64,000 nt of DNA from Fragilariopsis cylindrus CCMP1102 (Eukaryota > Bacillariophyta > Bacillariophyceae > Bacillariales > Bacillariaceae). The translations under genes and the position numbers were made by a program. This document shows positions 23,408 to 34,862 of this stretch, piece by piece. Within the stretch, counting starts at the first letter, position 1. Each line of letters opens with the position of its first letter. Below the pieces are notes generated by a model. It made no database searches and had not been told where the DNA came from. It was given only the letters and a program-made list of their open reading frames with translations. The stretch lies in the NCBI GenBank assembly GCA_900095095.1, contig FMBT01000316.1, positions 372,001 through 436,000 of the forward strand. The letters are read 5' to 3'.

Positions 23408-24532
23408 ATGTGTTTGATGAATCAATTAAAAGCAGAGAACACTAGTTTGAAAACACGGTCACAGAAGTTTAGATTAGCTGTTGCTGTGTTATCGGTTTTC
23501 ATACTTGTGTTGGTACAATTCTCCTCTGTGTCAACAAATCATCTTAGTAGTAACACTTCCATTTCTGTTGGAAGTGCAGCGATAAGACATGCAGCAAACA
23601 CATCTACGGAATATAGCTGGATTGGCAACAGTTGGTTTCCACCGCCGGGTGTTCCCTATCTCTCCCCACTCGATCTTCGTCTTTTGTTTCAGAAGGAAAA
23701 CACACTTTGGTGGGGAGATTCAACCTCTCGGCAGGACTATGAGACCATGCATGACATGATCAATGCAGATAATATCCACAACATTCCTTTGGGAGCTTTG
23801 GATCGCAATATTAACAAAGGAAAATATTCAAAATTGTCATTACACTGCCGGAATTGGAACCAAACACCAGATGAGTTATGTGCCGATATGGGACAAGTGA
23901 CCGGGACAGAAATAACAAATTACAACTCAACGACAAATGCAACCGCAACTGCAAATGCAACTGCAAATGCAACCGCAAATCATCCGTCCTCTTCTTACCA
24001 TGCAAGTATTGGAAAATTTGATTTGGTGAGAAGCCCGAAAATGGCTTGTTTAAACGAGTATTCTTCAAAGATTCGAACAGTATCCTCGTTTTTGCAACGC
24101 GAATACAGTGTCATAATACTGTCCTTGGGGATTTGGGAAGTCGATCGACCATGGGCTTGCCGATCAGACAGCAAATCTGAGACACCAGCCTATTTCTTAA
24201 ACTCATTGTTGGATACCTTAGAACTACTTTCGGGATCATCTCTCTACATAATTTGGAAGACACACGGGCCTAGTCAAAACGAAAACAATGATCGAGGCAA
24301 CCACACCATTGCCTTGATCAAAAATGCTCAAGATTGGTTTGCATCACACAATCCCTTGTACATGGGACTCGCGGACTTTGGAACTGTAGTCATCCAAGGA
24401 AATAGATCCTTTGATTCGAACCGAATTAATGGGGACCTTAAACCTCATTGGGGAGGTGAAGCGAGACGATTAAGCATTCAGATGGCTGGCCATCTTGTCC
24501 AGACAAAACAAGAACAAGGTAACATTGAATGA
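23408..24532 (+). CDS. PC-esterase/SGNH-like type II membrane protein
   Basis: A single exon of 374 residues. The membrane anchor is at about 21-42 (FRLAVAVLSVFILVLVQF), followed by a glycosylation-rich stem (NTS, NAT). Two motifs recall the PC-esterase/TBL family of polysaccharide O-acetyltransferases and esterases: LWWGDSTSRQDYETM, like the GDS block, and near the end GDLKPHWGGEARRLSIQM, in the place of the DxxH block. Between them lies SVIILSLGIWEV. A (NATATANATANATAN) run at about residues 175-192 is low complexity. If correct, the enzyme would modify wall or matrix glycans in the Golgi. The assignment rests on short motifs only. Confidence 0.5.
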   Translation: MCLMNQLKAENTSLKTRSQKFRLAVAVLSVFILVLVQFSSVSTNHLSSNTSISVGSAAIRHAANTSTEYSWIGNSWFPPPGVPYLSPLDLRLLFQKENTLWWGDSTSRQDYETMHDMINADNIHNIPLGALDRNINKGKYSKLSLHCRNWNQTPDELCADMGQVTGTEITNYNSTTNATATANATANATANHPSSSYHASIGKFDLVRSPKMACLNEYSSKIRTVSSFLQREYSVIILSLGIWEVDRPWACRSDSKSETPAYFLNSLLDTLELLSGSSLYIIWKTHGPSQNENNDRGNHTIALIKNAQDWFASHNPLYMGLADFGTVVIQGNRSFDSNRINGDLKPHWGGEARRLSIQMAGHLVQTKQEQGNIE

Positions 24533-25289
24533 ACAATGATTTTTGATTCGATAGGACTGGCCATTGCGGCGGCGAGTTGTATAATCTTTTCCTAAGATTA
24601 CATCATGCAACCTAACGATACAACCACCACTGAAATGCATACCAGAAAAAAAAAGTGATACGTACAAGTACAGTAAATACATCATAGTATAATGATAATA
24701 GATAAAATACGTTTTTTTTATAACAATAACAATAATCTTCATTTAGTTTATTCCCCTCACATGTTGATGCTATTATTAAATAATCATTTTTTTCTTCAAA
24801 TTGTTATGCTTGGTAGATGTTAGAGGAATGCAGATGAATTGTATCTATTCTATGATTTTAGTAGAGTCTTGGAAAAGTATGAAATACACGCAGCTATTGT
24901 TGTTGTTGTTGTTGCTGCAACTCGACTCGACTCGACTCGACTCGATTAGTACACTACTGCGAATTTCATCGATTCAAATAAACCTCACTCAGTCATTCAC
25001 TCATTCACTCAATTACCCACTCTTCTCCTTATAGTCGTTCGAATCATATCGAAATCAGTACAAAAGTAGCAGCATAAAAAATCTAACATCATGTTATGCT
25101 AGTCCAATCAATCATTCTGGTAGTCATACAGAACTACTACAAGACTAGCTACGAGCTCCAATGATATGACGAAGTAAGTTTCTGTAACTATTTATACGTT
25201 ACATGTCCCCCGTTATTATAGTTCTCATTTGTCATTTATGTAATAGCAACATCCAACGAACTGCCGATTACCAGTAGTGTTAGTGTCGT
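24533..25289. other. Convergent 3' ends with CTCGA repeat
   Basis: Holds a GTT run followed by (CTCGA)5 at about 24921-24946. No gene with recognisable content is present. Confidence 0.5.
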
Positions 25290-27326
25290 TCATTGATGTT
25301 TCGTTAGTCCAATAGCAGTATTGGTGACTTGTTGTAATTTGAATAATATTGGACCTAATAATTCATCTGACAGTAATTGTTCAATTATCGTATCTTTTTC
25401 ATCCTTGGACGACCACTTCTTTGTATTTGTAGAAGTAAAATGTTGGTCATTTCGAATCTTTACTTTTTGTTTCTGTTCCTTCATTAATGATGTGACTGTA
25501 GTAATAAATTTTTGTGTGGAGTTAGTCATTGATTTTATTAATTGTTCGGAATTATTCGTGCTACTGTTACTCTTATGTTGCTGTTGTTGTTGTTGTAGAA
25601 CTAGTAAATCCTCTAAATCCTCGACAATAAATTGGGTGGTACGTGTCACAGTATCTGTATAATTAAATGACCAATCATTCCCCATTTCGAGTGTCAGTAT
25701 TTTTTTGTTGTTGTTTTTGTGTTTCCTGTTGTTCCTATTATCCGACCATTGATTGAGTCTAATAATATTTAAGACCATCCGTAATAAGTCACTCCCCGAA
25801 TGAAAATTCGATACTAATAATTGAATGGTCATTAATTGTACTCCATGAATGGACGATAATTTTGTCAAGGCATCATATAAATGTCGGTAGGGTTGTTTCG
25901 TGTCATTATTATACATTAATGTCTGACATAATCCTTCGATCTGCTGACCTTCCTTTTGTGATATTATCGTATCAAACTGTTGTTGTTCTAAAGAATAATC
26001 TTCTTCAGTACTTGATTTTAATCGATCATAAAAGTGTATTATATCATAATTTAGATTACATGGATTATAAAATACACCATGTTTCTTTTTCACCCATACT
26101 TCAGGTGTTGGTCGTTGAGAATGATACAAGTAGGCGGATACGACCATATCTATAATACATATACATACATATACAGTACAGAAGAAGAAGAAAAACAAAG
26201 TAGTGGAGAAGGAAGGAGGAAGGAAAAAGATGAGACAAATAAAACAGTGAGTGAGATACAATACACACTACACAGCAGGATGGACAAGTTTCACTAATTC
26301 TCACTACTCCACTCTACTCTACTCCATTTTATGAAGATGAAGATGAGATTGCAATGATGAACATATTATGTATGCACCGAGAAAAATGGTAGAGATCGAT
26401 TACGTTTACGTTTACGTTTACGATACGATAATTTACTGCAGGTCTCTCCACGTCAAATAAACATCAAAGAAGATACGTTACGTTTACGTTTACGTTTACG
26501 TACCTATTGGATTACGAATTAAATGTATAATCTTAATATCATGATGTTGATAATTTTGTGGTGGTTGTTCCTGACTATTATCACTACTACCATCACTATT
26601 ATCGTCACCATCATATTTTTTATGAGTAGTCAAATTAAAGAGATCATTCTCATCTATATTACAAAATAAATCAAGAGAACCCGCATTCGCATACTTTATT
26701 AATATAGTATCTGAATCTGTATCTATTGTCTCTGTGGTGGTAGTTTCATTATTCAGAAGTAGTGTATTCCAAAATTGTTGTTTCGTCGGACAACCAGTAG
26801 TTTCATTGGAATGTGTTCTTTTTAGAGTATGTATGGAATTATTGGCAGTCATTAAAGTTGATAATAGTTGATAGTCAAAGTTGCTGTCATCATCATCATC
26901 ATCATTACCATACTCGATCTTGCTTCTTTTTATATTTTTTCCTTTTCCTGTAACTTTATTCTGCTTTCGTTCCTGCTGTAGTAACTTTCGTAATATGGTA
27001 CGATATTGATATGATATGGCATGACCAGTTTTATGATAATTTATTTGTATGATATATTGTTTTTGAAAAGGAGGTGTAGAGGTATTCTTGTTGTTCCTTG
27101 TTTTTACTGTCTTTATCTCTATTGGATTCGTTACATTCGTATTTATTGTTCTAATTTTTGCTTTTGATACTCGGCCTATTGTTTTTGTGGTTAAAAAATA
27201 ATCAGTGGTTGGAGTAAAATAGATAAAAATAAATCCAATAAGAACTAATAATAAGAATTTGAAAATAGAACGACGATGACGATGACTACTACGACCACGA
27301 CCACGACTACGACGTTGAACCATCAT
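25290..27326 (-). CDS. Sulfotransferase-like Golgi type II protein
   Basis: Two exons, 26504-27326 and 25290-26149, joined across a 354-bp intron (GTACGT...TATAG), 560 residues. After a basic start (RRSRGRGRSSHRHRR) comes a membrane anchor (FKFLLLVLIGFIFIYF). The sequence YHKTGHAISYQYR sits where sulfotransferases have the 5'-PSB loop for PAPS. Across the splice site the text becomes IIHLIRNPIDMVVSAYLYH, a good 3'-phosphate-binding block (RxP...SxYxYH). The fact that this motif only appears after splicing supports the intron. Acidic and Gln/Asn low-complexity inserts separate the blocks. The probable role is sulfation of secreted glycans or proteins. The acceptor is unknown. Confidence 0.7.
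26398..26503. repeat. Paired CGTTTA hexamer runs inside intron
   Basis: Two (CGTTTA)3-4 runs at about 26401-26424 and 26478-26500 lie at the 5' side of the sulfotransferase intron. The second directly overlaps the donor (on the minus strand GTACGTAAACGTAAACG). The same 5' splice-like text therefore occurs several times in tandem. Confidence 0.8.
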
Positions 27327-28963
27327 ATTATGATTATTCTTGTATTTTGTACTGTACTGTACTGACTTGTTTCGTCTCGTCTCGTCTCGTCTCTCCCTCT
27401 CTATTGTTGTTTAAACTGAGTGTTCGGGAATTAATGTTGTTACTGTTGTGTGTTGTGTCGTTTGCAACACGAAAAGTGAAGTCGATTTCCCGTGAAAGCG
27501 CAGCTTTCGCGAAAGCTCCTGTCAAATTGTGGCGCGTAGCGCCAGGATTCGCGATGCGCGCGTAACGTAGTAATATTAGGAAGAAAAAGCACTACAGTAC
27601 AGAAAATAAACGAATGGATGATTGTTACAACAAACTTGCGCTTACAATTACACGTGTTTCAAATAGAAGAGCAGCAATAAGCAGTCTGTATTGGCATTAC
27701 ACGATCTTCCACACACATTTGATAGTAGACGATAACGTATCATGAAACCATCAAAAAACAGGTGACTAACTGTGATGATTGTATTGGCCATGCACGGTGG
27801 TATTGCTTACAACTAACTGTGATGATCGTACTATTGTAATTGAGATTATGAAGCGTATTATTATTGAAAAAGAAGAAGAAGAAATGCTCTCGCACAATTA
27901 AAGGAAGACAAATGAAACAAGACAATAAAAACGCGAGATCGATCGACGCAGAGATCAAACATCAATAACGCAACAGATAACATGTCTCGGAGAAATAAGG
28001 AAAACCAACGTTAAACGATTGGTTCTGGATTTAAGTTACTAAAAATGTATTAGAGATAGAAAACTCCTAAAAAAAGCAGTAGTGCTTAGTTCTAAAAAAT
28101 AGAGAAACAACTAAAAAGTTTGTGAAATAAGCCTTCTTGTTATATAGTTCCTGATTATATATCGATGATATTCTGAATTAAATGGAAATGAGAAAGAAGA
28201 TGCAAGTAATTTGATTGGATTGAATTTCCAGAGAAAGATGGTACAGTACGGTCGACGCGATCTATAATAACACGATGCTTATGTCATGTCATCTGAGAAG
28301 GGGCTTGCATGATCGTCGAAATGATGGAGGTGACATGCAGTAAACAGACTCGTACTGTACTCTGCCGACGTAATTCAACCAGTAGTACATCGTTTGTTCT
28401 TTTGCTTTGTTAGTCTACTATTCTCTCAACCATTGTGACGGACGCGTACGCCCACTCTCTCCAGGAATGTAGGCAATTCCTATACCTTTGTTTCTATCGA
28501 TGATCAGTTCGCGGAATGGTATTATAATCGATTATAAGAACTAATCTTCCTAAACTTAATCGTCATCCTGCTCTATCAGTTCAGAAAGTAATACAATGGC
28601 ATCCCGAAGCAGGTCGGATATGTGGGAGACAAGACACATATAAATTCTATATCATTCTCTCCAGAACTCAACTCAACGTTCGTACCACCACCCATGATCG
28701 ATCGATCCATCTATCATACGACATTTGAAGATGTAAAAAGTCTTTCTATTACGACAAACTAATGACTTAATAACCATTTTGTGTCCCAATGAAGCATCTG
28801 CTATCAAGATTTAGGACATCACATCATTGGTCGAAAGCTTCAGTTGCTGCCCCTAGAAGATGAACCCAAACCGTTTGAATACTTTGGTTTTGATCAAAGA
28901 CATTAACGGTATTGATGTATATATCATCGGGCGAGGTGGAATCGTTTTTCTTTTCTTTCTTTT
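27327..28963. other. Intergenic; GC-rich palindromes upstream of the sulfotransferase gene
   Basis: The part next to the gene (27480-27570) is unusually CG-rich and holds AGCTTTCGCGAAAGCT (27502-27517, a perfect palindrome) and GGCGC-GTA-GCGCC (27531-27543). The rest, to the stop of the next gene at 28964, has no recognisable gene. Confidence 0.5.
27502..27543 (-). promoter_or_regulatory. Palindromic CG-rich site, E2F-like core
   Basis: Contains TTTCGCGAAA, which matches the consensus TTTSSCGC/GCGSSAAA of E2F/DP factors in both directions, then a GGCGC hairpin. It sits about 175-215 bp upstream of the ATG at 27326. A role as a binding site is inference. Confidence 0.35.
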
Positions 28964-30451
28964 TTAATCTACTTGCTTGCTTTCAAGACTCGTAGTAGTA
29001 GCTTCTTCGATATCATCTATCTCCATTATTGGGAGAGTGGGCACTACCGTCAACGTAGAAGTGACGGAGTTGCCTATTTTATTCTTACGTTGATTCCTTT
29101 GTATCAAGGCGAAAGCACTGAGCCCGATGACAATGACAAGGACACCCAGCACAATTCCCCATAAGTTTGAGGCATTGTCATTGTCATTACTTATCATGGC
29201 GGTACTTTTGAAAGGAATACCGACAATATTGGCATCATCACTACTACTACTCATGTTGGTGTCTGCTTTGTCCTCACATACGGCGTAATAATTGGCTTGA
29301 CAAATTGAAGCAACTTCGGAAGGAGAACCGTACACCAGAGCCGGTCCAGTTTCGATTTTACTATTCATAATGGCCTGATTGTTCGTGACCGCCAGAGTAA
29401 GTAACGAGAAGGGAAGATAACCCTGGAGATAACTCTGATGGTCGATACCAAACAGGATATGAAGTCCACTACTGTTGTCGGCCATCCCTTCATACAGTTC
29501 TACAGACACATCGGATGCGGTGGCAATGACTTCAGGATGTTCCCTCAGAAACTCGATGCCACACTTGTGGCTTGCCTGTCCGGCAAGGTACAAACCAACA
29601 GTGGACCAATCATCGCTGCCCTCTTCTCCCTCCGGAGGACTGCACTGATCGACAATAGTGGCGGTGAAGGAGGAACAATCATTGGGATCCACAGAAACAT
29701 CGCGGGAAGTTATTGTAGTGTTTACCCCCGTATTGTAGTATTGACCCCCGTAGGTGTTATTATTATCCACTACGCTCTTGGCCATCCCACCACAACGTTT
29801 ATTTAATACAGAATTTCCTGGGGAATGGTTGGTACAGCAAATGATTTTGGTGCTAGTATTATTATTATTATTATTCTTACTATTATTGTTGTCGATAAGG
29901 CCCTTGCCTGCCGCATATCCTGCCTCAAATTCATCTTGTCCAACGAATAGAAGTCCGTTGCGTTCGGCTAGGTCTAGTCCAACATTGAAAACAACAATCT
30001 TGATGTTTTTTTCTTTGCAAGTCAATACTGCTGGAAGAATACTATCGTTTGGTAAAGTAACCAGCAACGCATCTATTATTGATCCATCATCATCATCGCC
30101 ACCACTACCACTATTATCAGAACAATAGTTTTTGATTTGGGCCGACATCTCAACAAATATTTTTTGTTGTCCGTCCAGTGTGTGTCCATCCACGAGTGGA
30201 ACGTAATGAAGATCAATGCTCATATCCTTGGCACCCTGAGTGATTGCTTCGTTCATGTGTTCCCAGTAGATATCTTCCATGGGTAAGCCATGATGTACGA
30301 CACCAATCTTGACAGAATTCCGTACAATGCACGAATCACTACTGGATGATGATGATGATGATGATAATGCCTCGATTGTTACAACATAATTCGAGAAAAG
30401 GATGAATAAGAAGGATGTGAAAAACTGTACCATTGTGTGATTGATTTTCAT
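28964..30451 (-). CDS. Membrane-anchored periplasmic-binding-protein-like receptor
   Basis: A single exon of 495 residues. The signal peptide (1 to about 28) is followed by a Ser run. A domain of about 380 residues then reads like a bacterial sugar-binding protein of the Peripla_BP_4/RbsB type: VKIGVVHHGLPMEDIYWEHM, EAITQGAKDMSIDLHYVP, DALLVTLPND, KIVVFNVGLD, FVGQDEFEAGYAAGKGL, a hinge segment with VGLYLAGQASHKCGIEFL, and FGIDHQSYLQGYLPFSLL. It ends in one membrane segment (about 432-452, LWGIVLGVLVIVIGLSAFALI) and a short cytosolic tail of about 40 residues. In bacteria the domain feeds ABC importers. Tethered to a eukaryotic membrane, it could be a ligand sensor or capture protein. The domain may be of bacterial descent, but it carries eukaryote-style Asn/Ser inserts. 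Confidence 0.75.
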   Translation of the reverse strand: MKINHTMVQFFTSFLFILFSNYVVTIEALSSSSSSSSSDSCIVRNSVKIGVVHHGLPMEDIYWEHMNEAITQGAKDMSIDLHYVPLVDGHTLDGQQKIFVEMSAQIKNYCSDNSGSGGDDDDGSIIDALLVTLPNDSILPAVLTCKEKNIKIVVFNVGLDLAERNGLLFVGQDEFEAGYAAGKGLIDNNNSKNNNNNNTSTKIICCTNHSPGNSVLNKRCGGMAKSVVDNNNTYGGQYYNTGVNTTITSRDVSVDPNDCSSFTATIVDQCSPPEGEEGSDDWSTVGLYLAGQASHKCGIEFLREHPEVIATASDVSVELYEGMADNSSGLHILFGIDHQSYLQGYLPFSLLTLAVTNNQAIMNSKIETGPALVYGSPSEVASICQANYYAVCEDKADTNMSSSSDDANIVGIPFKSTAMISNDNDNASNLWGIVLGVLVIVIGLSAFALIQRNQRKNKIGNSVTSTLTVVPTLPIMEIDDIEEATTTSLESKQVD

Positions 30452-31476
30452 TTCGAACGTATATGTTGTGAGTTGAGTGCGTATATTATTTTGTTAGTTG
30501 AGTGATTGTACTTCTAAAAAGTTTCTTTTGATTTTGATACGATTTAAAAAATCTACTTCTATGTAACTTAAACGGTTTTTGTTATTAGTCACTTCGTCAA
30601 ACATGATATGCCATGTTTCAAACGTGGATTAATTCAAACATCATGATATCATGATTGTTCTTGTTCGATTGAAAAGAAAAATCTTGCGCGCGATAGTACT
30701 GTAGTTAGTAATATTATTAGGAAGAAACAGCAGTAGCTGTATGTGTTGGCTTGCGTTAAAAATTTCAGGCGAACATCAAATATTTTTTTCATAAGTAAAT
30801 TCTATATGTTTCAACAAAAATGAGCACAACCCTCCAATATCGATTTTTTTTGATTTGTTTTATGAGGATTGATTCGTGAGGCATTATTAACGTTAATTAA
30901 CAACAAAAAATTCGGATCAACAAAATATCAAAGACACAACACAAGTAAGTCGCCTACTTTGGCGGAAGGCAAACACCAATTGTAAATAAGTCGGATATCG
31001 CATCATCACAAAATACAACGAACTGAACCTCTTCTGGACTAATTGGCGTATTTGTACTTTATTCATCGGTGTTTGGTATTTTGTAGGCATGACGCGGTAT
31101 AAACAAACATTTACATGAACTAGCTGGAGGCATTTTGTCAGAAACAGAGAGGCGTGTATTGTATTGTATTGTTATCGCAGTGCTAAAAGAGAGATTCATT
31201 CGAAAGCTAGGCAATCTAATCATACTAGCATTGCTCTACGACGAACGAACGCCACATACCATAGAACGAAAAGAGTTACTGTATTGTTTCACTAAGCTAC
31301 TGCAATACGTACCTAATTCACTCCTCCTATTGTTACTATTCTAATTACGCGGATTGTATAAAAGCTAGCTGCACTTTATTCAACTCACTCAACTTACGGA
31401 AGAAACGAGAAACAAAAGTTCGACGACTCACTCACTCCGTCCTCACTACCTAATATATCTGCACTGCACAACAGTA
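30452..31476. other. Divergent intergenic region
   Basis: Lies between two divergently read genes. A possible core promoter for the rightward gene is listed separately. The open frame 31135-31344 has no recognisable content. Confidence 0.4.
31357..31364 (+). promoter_or_regulatory. TATA-box candidate
   Basis: TATAAAAG at 31357-31364 lies 113 bp before the ATG at 31477, followed by a CAACTCACTCAACTT leader that could hold the initiator. This is a sequence match only. Confidence 0.45.
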
Positions 31477-34400
31477 ATGTTTCCGGAAAGGACGAGAAGA
31501 ATTAATAATAGAAGAAAAAGAATGAAGAGACCAAGAATAATAACGGGAGGACGATCATCATCAACAGCACGAAGTAGACGACTCGGCCGTAGCAGAAGGA
31601 GTCTCTTCGCGTCAACAGCAGCAACAGCAGTAACTGCAACAGTAATGATTATGATGCTGACGATGATGATGATACTATTTACAACTACACCTACACTAAC
31701 AGTAGTAGCGGAATCTTCGTCTTCTGTTCGGAAACTTGTTCGAGGTGAAGATTGGTTAGAACAACAAAGAGATGCACCAATCACAACAACAATTATTAGC
31801 ATCAGTAGTACCGATAATATTTTTGATCATCGTCATAATAATAATCTTAGAAAAAAAGGGGATGAGGATGTCGACGAATGTGAATGTAATAAAAGACGTG
31901 ATCGTCAACGTCGCCATCATCGTCAACGTCAATTAGGTGTGGGACACAGCAACAATGACCAACCACCCTGTATCTGTGACGACGACGATTATGATGATGA
32001 TGATATTGGTAGTACCACTGGGAAAGGAAAAGGTAGTAGCAAAGGAAGTAAAAGTAGTAATAGTAATAGCTATTATGGCAATGACAATGGGAAAGGGAAG
32101 GGATCAAGTAGTAAAAGTTCAAAAGGCTACGAAAACGACGATGAGTATTATTATGGATCAAAATACAGTAAAAACTCAAAAAAGGGTAGTAAAACTGTGA
32201 AAGGTAGCAAGAGTGCGAAAGGTAAAGGTAGTAGTGATGTGCATTTCGTGGATGATGATTTTATCTATATTATACCAGATATTAATCGGAAACCAACCAA
32301 GAAACCAACGTTGTCACCAAATTCAAATCCGACTCCTGCACCTGTTGTACAACCTTTACCCACAAATGTAAGACCAACATATGGATCAACAATAAAACCA
32401 ACATACTCCACACCATCATCGATTGTTACTACACCCACAACAGATCCTGCTGGTACACCAACAAATAATGATCCACCAATAACAGCTCCGCCAACACCAT
32501 CAAAACCGCCATTTGATAATGACAATTTAAATCCTTTACCACCACCAGATCCAGATGATAATAATGAATCGAATTGTCGTGTGGATGCATTGGGTGTGTA
32601 TGGTTCAGAGGAAAGTAATTTCAGTACCGAATTTCTGTTCATGTATGAAACACAGGTTATATCATCAACTACAGTACCAGAATTAAATTTAGATATAGTA
32701 CCAAGAATTGAAGTTGATATGGGGGATCAATTATTACCAAAATTATTTCCAATTGAGTGTAGTATTATTCCAAGCTCATTAACAAGTTCATCAGATTCAT
32801 CATTAAATCGTGGTAATACAAATAATGATAACGAAGTTATTGATGTCAATGGTGATGGGGATGGGGATGTATATGTTTTTAATAATGATAGACAACGCAG
32901 ACGTCGACGAAATCTTGTTGGTCGTGGTCGTAGTCGTAGTCGTGCTGCTGCCAAAGAAGAAGAAGAACGTCAACGTCAACGTCAATTACAATTAGGACAA
33001 ACATCTACTCTTGTTGGATTAAGCATTAAACCACGTGATGTTGTGGATGAAGATGGTAAGTACATACATTTAGAAACAAATACTATACCTACAAACTACT
33101 AGTCTGCACTATTTGTGAGGGCGGGGGGAAACGGGAATTTTGTCAAGCGAAACAGGAATTTTGAAAATATTTTTCGCCCTATCGGTAGAAAATTACACGA
33201 AAATTTTAAGGGTTCAACGCGCTTTTATACGCTGGAATAATTCCTCACGATAGCGCGTGCGAATCAAATCATTTTGTAAATGACACGTGAATTCGCTCGC
33301 GCAAATTTGCTTTTTGGTAAAACGCAAAATTCCCGTTTCGATTGACAAAATACCCGTTTCCCCCGAGTGCCCTCCTACCATGCTATTTGTACTGTACTGT
33401 ATTGTACTGTATTGTATTGTCTGAATCCAGACCACATGTTTGTATGTTGTTGTCATCATGTATCCATTTCTTCCGACGTCGTGTACCGGTATCTTACCTA
33501 TTTTGTTTTACCTTGCTTCTCTACCTTCCTTTCTCTCTCGCTCTAGTACAATGTACTATTAATGCTGATAACACAGTCCCATCAATATGTTATGTCATTC
33601 AAGCAAAATTAACCTTATTTTCTGATACGATATTAGATACAACATCAATATTTCAAATTAATAACATTATAGAACAAACAATCACAAATGGTGATTTAAT
33701 TAGTGTGGATAATCGTTTATTAGATATATCATGGAATTCATTCAATGATAATTCACCAATAACATCATCATCAGGTACAGGTGGTGGAGATGGTGGAGAT
33801 GGTGAAGGTGGAGGTAGCGATCCAAATGATGTTAATAGAGCTGAAGGATGGTTTGGTTTAGATTGGCCATGGTGGTATTATGCTCTTATTGGTGTTGGTG
33901 CTGCATTACTTCTACTGGTATTAGGTTTTACAATAATCATTTATATGAAGAATAATAGGAATAATACGAATCAACAACCTCAACCTATTGCTATTAATTC
34001 TAATGAAGATGACGACGACGACGACGACGATAATGAAAAGTGGCTCAATGCCAGTAGCAGTAGTAGCAGTAGTAGTAATCATTTCGGTAGTCCTGTTAGT
34101 TATGTAAGTCCATTTGGTAACCAATTACCACTTCCAAATATTGATGAACCAATTGAAGAAGAAGACGATGAAATTGAAATTGGAAGTGAAGTTGAAAATA
34201 ATGATGGAGTAGTTCAACAGAGTACACGTAGTGTCGGTAGTGGTGGTAACAGTAACAGCAATGCATTCGGTTTGTTTCAATCGGCAGTAAGTAAATTTGG
34301 TGGGAATGTTAATAATAATGTATTTGGTGGAAGTGATAGTGGTAGTCGTACCAGTAAAAAAAGTGGAGGGGGCTCAAGACGGTCGAATGCCAGTGGCAGT

Positions 34401-34862
34401 GGTAGTGGTAGTAAAAGTGGTAGTCGTGTAAGTAATAGTGGTAGTCGTGGTAGTCATCGTAATGATGTTGATGATGAAGAACAAAATATTAATAATACTA
34501 ATAACAATACGTCATCATCGTATACAGACTATTTTGAAAACAATAACAATGACGACGCCGGTATTATTGAACAGAAACAACAAGATCCTGACCAATCATC
34601 CTATGAAGACGTCGAGGAAGAATATGAAATTGAATACATCTCGGAACGACAATTGACGGCCAGTGGTAGATTTGATGGTTATGAGGATAATGGTAGTAGT
34701 CATGAGAGTAGTAATGATAAAGAAAATAATGATCATTGGGCTGGTGATGAGGATGAGGATGAAGTTTTTCCGTTACCAATATTGGCACACAATGCACAAC
34801 AAGAAGGTCATACTACATCATCGAACTCATTTGATTCATTACGAAAAAAATGGGAGACTTAG
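31477..34862 (+). CDS. Lys/Ser-rich single-pass membrane protein (silaffin-like segment)
   Basis: Two exons, 31477-33055 and 33547-34862, 964 residues. The start is strongly basic (RRINNRRKRMKRPR), then a hydrophobic segment at about 50-80 (signal or anchor). Residues about 182-255 are rich in KGKGSSKGSKSS-type repeats, like the Lys/Ser spacing of silaffins and other diatom silica-associated proteins. A Pro/Thr-rich stalk (KPTKKPTLSPNSNPTPAP) follows. A folded part then spans the intron (CRVDALGVYG..., VQCTINADNTVPSICYVIQ), a membrane segment at about 634-656 (YYALIGVGAALLLLVLGFTII), and a 300-residue acidic, Ser/Asn-rich tail. The stalk, Cys domain, membrane and tail layout recurs in diatom predicted membrane proteins. 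A link to silica is inference. Confidence 0.7.
33117..33374. mobile_element. MITE-like element inside an intron
   Basis: The left end 33117-33163 and right end 33329-33374 are inverted copies of about 46 bp with few mismatches (GAGGGC..GGGGGAAACGGG.ATTTTGTCAA on one side, its reverse complement on the other). CTATTTGT stands directly before the left end (33109-33116) and again 8 bp after the right end (33383-33390), a possible 8-bp target-site duplication as in hAT elements. The element fills about half of the 491-bp intron of the Lys/Ser-rich gene. Confidence 0.7.
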
